64,000 nucleotides of DNA. Origin: an uncultured Prevotellaceae bacterium. Its GTDB lineage: Bacteria > Bacteroidota > Bacteroidia > Bacteroidales > Bacteroidaceae. The translations under genes were made by a program, and so were the position numbers. Positions 28,252 through 36,046 of this stretch are shown piece by piece (position 1 is the first letter of the stretch; each line of letters opens with the position of its first letter). Under the pieces are notes generated by a model. It searched no databases and had not been told where the DNA came from. It worked only from the letters and a program-made list of their open reading frames with translations. The DNA is taken from NCBI GenBank assembly GCA_946402905.1, contig CAMIYC010000015.1:1-64000 (forward strand). Reading direction: 5' to 3'.

Positions 28252-29559
28252 TTATTCTCCGATATTATATCTGAAACCGAACTGTATGTTGAAGTTGACT
28301 TGTTTGTCTTTGAATGTGTTCTCCAACGAACTGCCATTGTCAAAATAATACTTCACACCTGGCTCCAGATAGATGCCCAAGGAAGGTATGAAATTATACT
28401 GTGCTCCGATGCCGGCATTGACCGACCACTGTACGCGGTCGTTGTCGATGGTCTCACTGACCCCTTCCGTCTCCATCGTCGCCTTGACATTGAAGTCGGC
28501 TTGTCCGCCGGCTACAGCATAGACCGAGAAATAACGGTTTCCCCAAACCCGGAACATGGCGTTGAGCGGTATACCGATATCGTGAAGCGTCTGCTTCTGT
28601 TTGATGGAAGCCCCGCCCATCGTCTTGGAGAAATCCGAGCGCAAACGAGTGTACACCAGTCCCGTAGAGAACGACCACCGTTCGCTGATCGCCCATCTGC
28701 CCGTCAGTCCTATTGAATAAGGCTGATAATGCTTACTACTCTCATTGTAGTTGGCCAATGAAGCCTTTGAAGGGGTTTCGGCGTCAGAGTCGAATCCACT
28801 GAAACTGGAAGTCATGGCATAATTGACCACCGTACTGGAGTTTTTTATGCCGATCAAGTCGTTGGAAGCATACAGATCCACCCCCAAGTGATTATTCGTC
28901 TTACGCTTTAGGCCATCATCCTGACCCAACGCCCTCAGTATTTCCTGTTCAGTCTTCTGAGGTATCTGATTCGTTTGCTGTCTTGAGGAAGGCTCTTTGC
29001 CCTCCTGCTCCGTCCGCATACTTGCAGATTGCTCCTTTGCGGTCAGCTCTACCCCACTCTCCTGCCTTTCCACAGGCAGAGCGGACGGGGAGACAGGATC
29101 CTGGACCTGCTCTGTAGACTTTGGTGCGGTAGGCAAAAGATCCGTCTCCGTCTTTGGAGCCACGGAGCCGCCGGAAAGACTTTGCCTCACAGGCAGCGTA
29201 CTGGCAACCGGTTGCGCCTGAGCCACGAAACGCTGCGACGGCTCATTCAGTTTTTCTGTCAACTCCGGATCAGCCGGAGCGTGCATTTGCACGACTCCGA
29301 CTGGTTCCGAAGCCTCGGTTAGGTTATTAGGATTTGGAACGTCTCTATACCAGTAAAGAGCGGCACCTCCGAGCAATGCTGCCGCTATGCCTGCGGCGGC
29401 GGCCCATCTTCTCAGCGGTACTACCAGGGCACGACGCGCCTGTCTGCCTTCCTGTGGCAGAGCATCCTGAATATCGCGCCACAGTCCCTCCGGAGCCTTT
29501 TCCTCATAATGCTCCATCTGGAATCTCAGTTGTTCTATCCAGTCGTTATGGTTTGTCAT
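28252..29559 (-). CDS. Fused anti-sigma-like / outer-membrane beta-barrel protein
   Basis: A 435-residue protein with a soluble N-terminus (DWIEQLRFQMEHYEEKAPEGLW), a single transmembrane helix (WAAAAGIAAALLGGAALYWY, about 49-68), a long Ser/Gln/Pro-rich linker (about 75-240), and a C-terminal domain resembling PorT-type outer-membrane barrels (SIGLTGRWAISERWSFSTGLVYTR to FNIQFGFRYNIGE). The ATG overlaps the stop of the upstream ECF sigma gene by 4 bp (ATGA), the usual position of an anti-sigma factor. I infer that the N-terminus binds the sigma factor and the linker spans the periplasm. No zinc-finger anti-sigma motif is seen. Confidence 0.75.
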   Translation of the reverse strand: MTNHNDWIEQLRFQMEHYEEKAPEGLWRDIQDALPQEGRQARRALVVPLRRWAAAAGIAAALLGGAALYWYRDVPNPNNLTEASEPVGVVQMHAPADPELTEKLNEPSQRFVAQAQPVASTLPVRQSLSGGSVAPKTETDLLPTAPKSTEQVQDPVSPSALPVERQESGVELTAKEQSASMRTEQEGKEPSSRQQTNQIPQKTEQEILRALGQDDGLKRKTNNHLGVDLYASNDLIGIKNSSTVVNYAMTSSFSGFDSDAETPSKASLANYNESSKHYQPYSIGLTGRWAISERWSFSTGLVYTRLRSDFSKTMGGASIKQKQTLHDIGIPLNAMFRVWGNRYFSVYAVAGGQADFNVKATMETEGVSETIDNDRVQWSVNAGIGAQYNFIPSLGIYLEPGVKYYFDNGSSLENTFKDKQVNFNIQFGFRYNIGE

Positions 29560-30107
29560 GTCTCTGATTTTTTAAATTCTCTTATCATTTTGGCCAACAT
29601 CTTTTTGGCCCTGCAAAACTGTGATGCCGAAGTGTCCTCCTTGATGCCCAGTATCCCAGCTATTTCCTTATGCGATTTGCGCTCGAAGACGAAGAGGTTG
29701 AGCACCATTCTGTATCCTGGCGGCAGCTGCCCTATCATCTTGTTGATCATATCCGGCGGCACGCCTTCCACTTCAGGTTGTTCGTCGTCCGGCTGGTCGG
29801 GGAAATCGTCAGTGAACACCAGCTTGTTATGGTTTCTCAGACAGGTGATCGCCTCATTGGCCACGATTCTCATCATCCATGCCCTGAGCGACCCCTCGCC
29901 CTTATAATGGAAATGGCTGATGTTGGAGAAGATCTTCAGAAAGCTCTCTTGAAGTACATCCCTGGCCTCATCAGCCTGTGGCACATATCTATGCACGACA
30001 GCGGTGGCATATCCAGCATACAGACGGTAGAGGTCGGCCATCGCCTTCCGGTCTCCATGCAATATCTGATATAATATCTGCTTTTCACTGTCCACGACTT
30101 CTGACAC
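29556..30107 (-). CDS. ECF-type RNA polymerase sigma factor
   Basis: A 183-residue alternative sigma factor. Region 2 includes FLKIFSNISHFHYKGEGSL and RAWMMRIVANEAITCLR. Region 4 includes LPPGYRMVLNLFVFERKSHKE and IAGILGIKEDTSASQFCRAKK. The linker is short and acidic (DDFPDQPDDEQPEVEG). It overlaps the preceding lipoprotein gene by 1 bp and the following anti-sigma-like gene by 4 bp, a tightly coupled three-gene unit. Its target promoters cannot be read from this window. Confidence 0.92.
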   Translation of the reverse strand: MSEVVDSEKQILYQILHGDRKAMADLYRLYAGYATAVVHRYVPQADEARDVLQESFLKIFSNISHFHYKGEGSLRAWMMRIVANEAITCLRNHNKLVFTDDFPDQPDDEQPEVEGVPPDMINKMIGQLPPGYRMVLNLFVFERKSHKEIAGILGIKEDTSASQFCRAKKMLAKMIREFKKSET

Positions 30108-30706
30108 TATTTTTTATTACCACTGAATGTGATGACGATTTCTTTGTCAAATGTCATTTTCCGTGCGGTCTCCGTCCCGGATTTCTCTACCAGATCCACA
30201 TGGTTGATCTTAATGGTGACAGCGATACTGCCCCTGGCCTGGTCGTATACCATCGCCGATGCCTCCAGGTCCATATAGAGGATGACAGCATAATTGCGCC
30301 CCTCCATCGTCGTGCTGAACTCCAAAGACTGCGGTTGAAAATTGAAGTAAGTCGAAGACTCTGAGTAGCCTACAATGACCGGGCTTAGCTGGCAATTAGT
30401 GAAGACAGTATTGTCGGAAGTCTCGTTCTGATCGTTTTTCCCGGTCACTTCCCTTAAAATTTCCTTCTGCGGCAGCCGGCTTAAGACCAGCACCGAATCG
30501 AGCTTCGCCTCTGCTTTTTCAGCAGACTGCCGGTTGACGATCCATCGACCTTCATACCTGCCTACAAAAAGGCTATTATTTTTGGCATCCGAAAACTGTG
30601 GGTCGGAAATGTTTTCATTGTCATACATATCCGAGCACGACAAGACAGTGGCCGACAGAGCCATGCCTATGCCGAATGCCCATACTTTCAACCATTTCAG
30701 GGTCAT
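30107..30706 (-). CDS. Small lipoprotein of unknown function
   Basis: A 199-residue putative lipoprotein: WLKVWAFGIGMALSATVLSC gives a signal peptide ending in a lipobox-like VLSC. The mature part is predicted beta-rich (YAVILYMDLEASAMVYDQ, IAVTIKINHVDLVEKSG, KEIVITFSGNKK). It resembles a DUF4840-type Bacteroidales lipoprotein, but I am not certain of the family. It is the first gene of the sigma/anti-sigma unit and overlaps the sigma gene by 1 bp, so it may be part of the envelope signal sensed by the pair. Confidence 0.65.
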   Translation of the reverse strand: MTLKWLKVWAFGIGMALSATVLSCSDMYDNENISDPQFSDAKNNSLFVGRYEGRWIVNRQSAEKAEAKLDSVLVLSRLPQKEILREVTGKNDQNETSDNTVFTNCQLSPVIVGYSESSTYFNFQPQSLEFSTTMEGRNYAVILYMDLEASAMVYDQARGSIAVTIKINHVDLVEKSGTETARKMTFDKEIVITFSGNKK

Positions 30707-30771
30707 GATTTTTATGTAGTTTTACTTAAAACGGAGAAAAGCAAAAACCTTGCACGAGAATCACAAAAAAA

Positions 30772-32937
30772 TCACCCGATCAGGTCGGCCATGATGTTCA
30801 TGGAGCTTTCGGATATGCCATTGGCCTGCAGTACGGCCTTGTCGTGCAAGAACTGTGCACGTATGCCCTCCTCTCTTTTCTGCTGGTCGCATTTTGTAAG
30901 AAATCGTCTGAACCGTGCGACCGCCTCCTTGATGTCTCCATTGATCCAATAGCAATACCCAGTATTGAGATGATCCTCCGCTGTTGCCCATTCTGCCCCA
31001 TCCAGGCGCTGGTATTCCTTTGTAGCCTGCTCCATGCGTGCAGATGCCATCAGTCCCCATGCGAGCACCCTGAGCACATTGTGATCATCGGGCTGTTGGT
31101 AGCTGAGTCTGTAAAGCGTCTGTATGGCTTCAGAGGGTCTGCCGTCATTGATCACTGCGATACACCAGTTGAGGGCATCATTGGTATGCTCCGGCTGCAT
31201 ATCCATGAGTTGGCGGTAGAGGTCGGCCGCCTCGGCATAGTGTCCGCTCATCAGACAAGCCCTTGCCAGTGCTCCCATGGTCTTGCGTTGCCCCGGGGCT
31301 GCGTCAAGAGCTTTCTTCAAGCAGGCGACGGCCTCTTCGTACTCACCTTCTTGCAGGAGGCATGCCCCTTTGAGAGAGAAATAAGCCGGCTGCTGGAGGT
31401 ATGAATAATTGTCGAGCAATTTGTGCAGTTCCTTTGTTTTTCTTCTTTTCAGCATAAAATGCCCCAGGCTGGGCATCCTGGTGTCCATGGCGGTGTGCCG
31501 GAGCACGCTCCCCGAGAGGAACAGGGCATTGAGTCCCTCAGTCCCTCCGAAAGGATTGAAGAAAGGCTTGCGTCTGTCGCTCAGCCTGAAGAATCTATAT
31601 AAGTCCTGCAAATACAGCAACCTGATATGAGATGGTGGTTTCTGGCTGAAATCCTTTGATACAGGTCCGAACATTTCCTCAGTGCCGAGCATGGACTTCA
31701 GGTTGGCAGGTATTTTGTCGATGACGCTCGCCATGGCCAGTGCGAATGAATACTTGTCGCTGTCGCAGAAAGGGCCATGATGAAGGATATTGTTGAGAAA
31801 AGAGTGATTGTTGAGTTTCTTCACCGTGGTGGCGAGGTCTGGATGCTCGATATAGAAAGGGCAGAACCAGTTGGACAAATTGTAGAAGAAAGGGAGTCTT
31901 TTCATTTTAGAGAAGCCTCCGAAATAGATGTCCGACCCATTTTTCTGCATGTCGACCATCCTCTGGAAAGTCCTCTCCATCTCGTCCATGGCCTTGTCGG
32001 TGGCATCGGGGTTGAGAATGTCCTGCATGGTGTCTTCCTCTTTCTCGACGATTCCGAGTCGCGTGATCTCAAAATTGTTGTGCTTCATCAGGTTGGGTAT
32101 GATGTCGCGCTGAATCTCGTCATTGTCTTTCTCAGCATTCATGCAGAAATACATCTGCATCTGCATTTCGAGCAGTTCGCGCGCCACCTCCTCATCCTCG
32201 CACAGACTGCTCACCTTCTGACTCATCTCGTCGTAGATGTCGTTATTGCCATGCAGCGACAAAGCCCACCCCACGAGTGCCCGCTGCCTGATATTCTCGT
32301 CGGAAGAGTGCCGGTAGACCTGTTCGAGCATGGAGAACTTCCGGATGTCGAAGTGTGTGATGCACGACAGGGTGACGGCACTGACAATGAGTGCCGCGTC
32401 GTTGGCATGTACGGTGGGCGAGAGCACCAGTTGCTGATAGAAATCCGCTTCGTGGCTGGTCCACTGCATAGACACACAGATCATATCAAAGACAGCGCTC
32501 ATCAGGTCCTGATGCCGCTTATAGATCTGCTCTTTCACTTGCAGGCCGGTCTCTCCGAGTTGCAGCAAGGTGACCTCGCTGACAAAATCCTCCATCCCCA
32601 TCCTGACCTGCTCCTCTGTGAGGGCTGCATTGACAGTGCGGGTTTTCAGACTGACCATCGTCGCATCTGTGTTGACCATCCATATCATATCAGCATCACT
32701 GGTCAGGCGGTGAAGTCGTAGGAGCAGGTTCTGATAAAGCTTATCACGCTGTGGGTCGTTATACCCCTGAAGCATATAATTCTTCAGCAGTTCGTAGTCG
32801 TCACGTATGCTTCCGAGCCGGTCATAGAGAGGGGCGAAAAGTCTCTCGGAAGTGATGGGTTGTATGTTTTTGAGGGCATCGTTCAGGCGCTTTTTCCTGA
32901 TACAACTTGCGGTGTTTATGATAATCGATCTGTCCAT
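30772..32937 (-). CDS. Large TPR-repeat protein
   Basis: A 721-residue cytosolic-looking protein (no signal peptide) with a helical N-terminal half of unknown family and clear TPR repeats in the last 200 residues, for example YSYLQQPAYFSLKGACLLQ, EGEYEEAVACLKKALDAAPG and GHYAEAADLYRQLMDMQPEH. I recall similar long TPR proteins as conserved in Bacteroides/Prevotella without an assigned role. Its start is 4 bp downstream of the solute-binding lipoprotein stop, so the two form an operon; the sigma unit follows 65 bp further on. Confidence 0.75.
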   Translation of the reverse strand: MDRSIIINTASCIRKKRLNDALKNIQPITSERLFAPLYDRLGSIRDDYELLKNYMLQGYNDPQRDKLYQNLLLRLHRLTSDADMIWMVNTDATMVSLKTRTVNAALTEEQVRMGMEDFVSEVTLLQLGETGLQVKEQIYKRHQDLMSAVFDMICVSMQWTSHEADFYQQLVLSPTVHANDAALIVSAVTLSCITHFDIRKFSMLEQVYRHSSDENIRQRALVGWALSLHGNNDIYDEMSQKVSSLCEDEEVARELLEMQMQMYFCMNAEKDNDEIQRDIIPNLMKHNNFEITRLGIVEKEEDTMQDILNPDATDKAMDEMERTFQRMVDMQKNGSDIYFGGFSKMKRLPFFYNLSNWFCPFYIEHPDLATTVKKLNNHSFLNNILHHGPFCDSDKYSFALAMASVIDKIPANLKSMLGTEEMFGPVSKDFSQKPPSHIRLLYLQDLYRFFRLSDRRKPFFNPFGGTEGLNALFLSGSVLRHTAMDTRMPSLGHFMLKRRKTKELHKLLDNYSYLQQPAYFSLKGACLLQEGEYEEAVACLKKALDAAPGQRKTMGALARACLMSGHYAEAADLYRQLMDMQPEHTNDALNWCIAVINDGRPSEAIQTLYRLSYQQPDDHNVLRVLAWGLMASARMEQATKEYQRLDGAEWATAEDHLNTGYCYWINGDIKEAVARFRRFLTKCDQQKREEGIRAQFLHDKAVLQANGISESSMNIMADLIG

Positions 32938-32941
32938 AATT

Positions 32942-33871
32942 TCAGTGCGTACGCCATTTTACGTTTTTTGTTTTGTCCAAATCTGTCTGCCTGGGTGCGG
33001 AGATATGGCTGAAAGAGATTGTCGGGAGCGCAGCCACGGTGCGGTCGTCTGTGTGGCAATACTTCTTGATGACATCCACATAATGCTTCAGTCCATGACG
33101 GTTGATGGAATCGCACGCCAGGTCGTAGGCTTTCTTGAAGGCCTCAAGCTGTTGCCGGCGTCTCGGGTCACTGAGTGGCTCGTCTCTCACCACGAAGGCC
33201 CCGAGGCGCAGGTCCCTCCCACGCGAATCCATGTGCAGGGTATGCTTGTCGATCCTTGCCGTAGTGGCCTGGGGCTCGGGCAGCATGACTGCGTCCATCT
33301 CATTGTTCTGCAGCATTTTGAGGCGCACGATGACATCGTTGATTTGTATGCGGAAGACGGGGTTGTCAGGTTTCACGCTGTCGAGAGCCACCGTGGCCAG
33401 ATAGTCGGTGGCGGAATAGCGGGCCATAGCGATCATCTTATCCCCCAGCTGCCTCAACTCCTTGATGCGCGACTTCTTGTTGGAGAATAATTGCCAATAG
33501 GCGTTGGTAGCGGTGAGATATGAGATGCCGACTCCCTGCCGTTTCAGGCGTTCCGCCCTCATGACATCGGTCACGGCGCATTCCACCTGCCGTTTGCGCA
33601 ATGCCTCGTCGCAGTCCATCTGCGCATTCATCTGCTTCAGACGCACATCCACCCCAAGTGTATCGAAGAGGCGGGTCTCCTTGGCTACGAACACCGGCAG
33701 ACAATCAATAGTGGGTGTGACCGCCGTCTTGAACGCCAGAGAGTCAATCCGTCTCAGCTCTGCGGCTGCAATCCTTTTCTTTTCTTTCTGCTCCTTGTTG
33801 GAGATGCCACATGCCGAGAATGTGAATGCGGCCCAAAAAACGAATAATATAAAGATGGGTGTCTGTTTCAT
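32942..33871 (-). CDS. Periplasmic solute-binding lipoprotein (NMT1/SsuA-like fold)
   Basis: A 309-residue lipoprotein: MKQTPIFILFVFWAAFTFSAC ends in a lipobox. The mature part looks like an NMT1/THI5/SsuA-type binding protein (PTIDCLPVFVAKETRLFDTLGVDVRLKQ, then CAVTDVMRAERLKRQGVGISYL and LPEPQATTARI). No permease or ATPase lies nearby, so the transporter partner is missing or elsewhere. ATG 33871 was chosen because it gives the lipoprotein signal and sits just after a strong promoter; the frame continues to 34000 across that promoter. Confidence 0.8.
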   Translation of the reverse strand: MKQTPIFILFVFWAAFTFSACGISNKEQKEKKRIAAAELRRIDSLAFKTAVTPTIDCLPVFVAKETRLFDTLGVDVRLKQMNAQMDCDEALRKRQVECAVTDVMRAERLKRQGVGISYLTATNAYWQLFSNKKSRIKELRQLGDKMIAMARYSATDYLATVALDSVKPDNPVFRIQINDVIVRLKMLQNNEMDAVMLPEPQATTARIDKHTLHMDSRGRDLRLGAFVVRDEPLSDPRRRQQLEAFKKAYDLACDSINRHGLKHYVDVIKKYCHTDDRTVAALPTISFSHISAPRQTDLDKTKNVKWRTH

Positions 33872-33890
33872 TATCTCATTACAATTGGTG

Positions 33891-33921
33891 CAAAAGTAAT
33901 GAAAAACTTTTTCATGACAAA
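33891..33921 (-). promoter_or_regulatory. Promoter of the solute-binding lipoprotein operon
   Basis: The minus strand reads TTTG (33921-33918), a 19-bp spacer, then TACTTTTG (33898-33891). Both elements match the Bacteroidetes consensus. The ATG follows at 33871, leaving a leader of only about 13 nt. Confidence 0.8.
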
Positions 33922-33999
33922 GGAATTGAGAGAATTTCGCTTTTAGCCATAGGCTGTTTATTCTTTGCAGTAAGTTGCGAAAAACCCCTTCTACCAACA

Positions 34000-34025
34000 A
34001 AGGGGCAGCACGACTGCTGCCCCTT
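34000..34025 (-). terminator. Hairpin after susD
   Basis: AAGGGGCAGCA (34000-34010) and TGCTGCCCCTT (34015-34025) form a perfect 11-bp stem with a CGAC loop, 24 bp beyond the SusD stop. The T-run is weak (TTTG, then a later TTTTT), so termination strength is uncertain; it could also protect the mRNA 3' end. Confidence 0.65.
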
Positions 34026-34048
34026 GTCCAAAAACAAATAACCTAAAA

Positions 34049-35998
34049 CTAATTTCTATATGCAGGATTCTGATAAGCTTCTTTAGCTGCGTCGTCCATT
34101 TCCATGCCATCGAGCTGGCCTTGAGGTATAGGACGGAGATAATAGTTGGCCGGGATATTACGTGTGAAGGTCTTCAGGTCCTTGTCGGTATATCCGTCGC
34201 CTGCGATATGATAAGTAGAGGCTCTCTCAGTCCACTTCTGCGTACGTACGAGGTCGTACCAGCGGTATCCTTCACCCCAGAACTCACGCGAGCGCTCGTC
34301 GAGGATATAGTCGATGGTGATGGTGGCAGGCGTAGCAGCCAGCATCTCCGCGGTGTGGTCTACCGAGACAGCCACATTGTCGTTCTGGTTGAATGTCATC
34401 TTTCCGGCACGTGCGCGGAGCACATTGACAAGTCTCCTGGCATCGTCGTTCTTGTTGAGCTTCACAGCAGCCTCAGCAGCGATGAGATAGAGTTCAGAGA
34501 ACTTGGCAACGTTGAAAGGCCGTGGGCTTCCGCCGTTGACTTTGCTTCCGAGTCCGCCGGCATTATCGGTGCGATAGATACCGAGTTTCCAGTTGATGGG
34601 AAACTTCTTGCGGCTGATGTGATTGACGGCCACCACGAAGTCGGCACGTCCTGGCATCTCGCCGAATCCCAGCTTACCGTCAGCCCCGGTATAGTTGATC
34701 TGCGGATCATCGCTCTCCGGCACCCAGCTGAAGTATACCTCATTGGGCAGTACTTGCATGCCATTGGCGCCCAGTACGTAAGCGTCAGTGCCACCAGACT
34801 TCTGCCAGTTGGTGTGATAGCGCAGTGTGAACGTAGCGTCGTAGCGCGAGTCGATAGCCTTGACAGCATCCTCGAAGACACCACCCTGCATGAAGTTGTC
34901 GGCGATAGGAGCCATACGAGTCCAAGGACGTCCGAGAGCCTGGACGGCCTCACGCTGTATAGGATTGATAGTATTGCCAGAAGATCCCTTTGCGGTCATC
35001 TCTGTATAGTTCCATGTAGTCATCCAGTATGCGAAGTTCTCAGGAGAGCCACCGCTTCCCCATCCGTATCCAGCTCCTCCGTTACCGTATTTCTCGTTCT
35101 CGTCATGGTCGGCATAGAGCATGATCTCGGAGTTGCGGTCGTTGGTAGCCACGTTGACATCATAGAAAGTGGGCTGGAGTGCATAGGGTCCGGGATTGTT
35201 GATAGCCTCGCTGGCCACATCGTATGCCTTCTGGAAGTAAGAAGCTGCCTGGCTGGCATCACGTGTGGTCTCGGGATACGTAGGGATGTTCTTAGGATTC
35301 TCGAGCCACCATGCGTAGGTGAGGTAAGCCTTGGAGAGGTAGAGCCGTGCAAGGTTTTTGGTGGCCGTGCCTTTGAGACGCGGATTCTCGGGCAGATCTT
35401 TTACAGCCTTCTCGAGGTCAGCGAAGATGGCCGCATAGACCTCAGGCACGGTGTTGCGTACAGAGGTACGCACGGTAGAAGTATTGAACTTCAGTTCGCC
35501 GGCACCCAAGTCGAGTGGCACGCCTCCGAAAGTCTGCACGAGCAGGAAATAGTCGAAAGCACGGAAGAAGTAAGCCTCTGCGAGGAGAGCGTCGCTGATG
35601 CCGGCCTCGCCACCATTCTCGATGATGCCACTGGCGGTGTTGATATTTGCGAAAGCCGTACCCCAGAGCAAGTCGGAGCGGCTGGTGGTCGAGGTGAGCT
35701 GTCCTACTCCAGAGAGGTCAGCATCCTTGAAGTTGCCATCTGCCGACTGTCCATAGGTATACTCATCGGTACCTGTCTCACAGATATTGAGCCAGTATCC
35801 GTTGCCGTAGAAGTAGCGCAAGTGTGCATACAGGGAGGTGAGTCCGCCCTCGATACCCGTCTTGGTTGTGAAGAAAGTAGGGTCAAACTGGCTGCGCGGC
35901 TGCTCATCGAGCACATCAGAGCAGGAGGTGAGCGATGTGGTCATGCCACAGCACATCAAACCCGCAGCGAGGATATATTTGATACTTTTCGTTTTCAT
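34049..35998 (-). CDS. SusD/RagB-family outer-membrane lipoprotein
   Basis: Surface glycan-binding partner that caps the SusC transporter, about 649 residues. A lipoprotein signal (KSIKYILAAGLMCCGMTTSLTSC) is followed by DVLDEQPRSQFDPTFFTTKTG, typical of SusD. Helical TPR-like segments (KNLARLYLSKAYLTYAWWLENP) and the C-terminal FNVAKFSELYLIAAEAAVKL and ERSREFWGEGYRWYDLVRTQ motifs complete the family. ATG 35998 was chosen for the lipoprotein signal. It follows susC by 48 bp. The ligand is inferred to be a xylan-type oligosaccharide from the linked GH115. Confidence 0.93.
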   Translation of the reverse strand: MKTKSIKYILAAGLMCCGMTTSLTSCSDVLDEQPRSQFDPTFFTTKTGIEGGLTSLYAHLRYFYGNGYWLNICETGTDEYTYGQSADGNFKDADLSGVGQLTSTTSRSDLLWGTAFANINTASGIIENGGEAGISDALLAEAYFFRAFDYFLLVQTFGGVPLDLGAGELKFNTSTVRTSVRNTVPEVYAAIFADLEKAVKDLPENPRLKGTATKNLARLYLSKAYLTYAWWLENPKNIPTYPETTRDASQAASYFQKAYDVASEAINNPGPYALQPTFYDVNVATNDRNSEIMLYADHDENEKYGNGGAGYGWGSGGSPENFAYWMTTWNYTEMTAKGSSGNTINPIQREAVQALGRPWTRMAPIADNFMQGGVFEDAVKAIDSRYDATFTLRYHTNWQKSGGTDAYVLGANGMQVLPNEVYFSWVPESDDPQINYTGADGKLGFGEMPGRADFVVAVNHISRKKFPINWKLGIYRTDNAGGLGSKVNGGSPRPFNVAKFSELYLIAAEAAVKLNKNDDARRLVNVLRARAGKMTFNQNDNVAVSVDHTAEMLAATPATITIDYILDERSREFWGEGYRWYDLVRTQKWTERASTYHIAGDGYTDKDLKTFTRNIPANYYLRPIPQGQLDGMEMDDAAKEAYQNPAYRN

Positions 35999-36046
35999 AT
36001 TCTTCTTGTTTATTAAAAAGTCCATTATCAATTACCTGATTGTCGA

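Noticed and set aside
34121..36016. A 631-codon plus-strand open frame antisense to the SusD gene, and similar long antisense frames at 2359-3354, 10776-11933, 31777-32721 and 61708-62493
   Set aside because: Each lies exactly opposite a well-supported gene; the translations are low in recognisable motifs and look like mirror images of codon bias in GC-balanced DNA.
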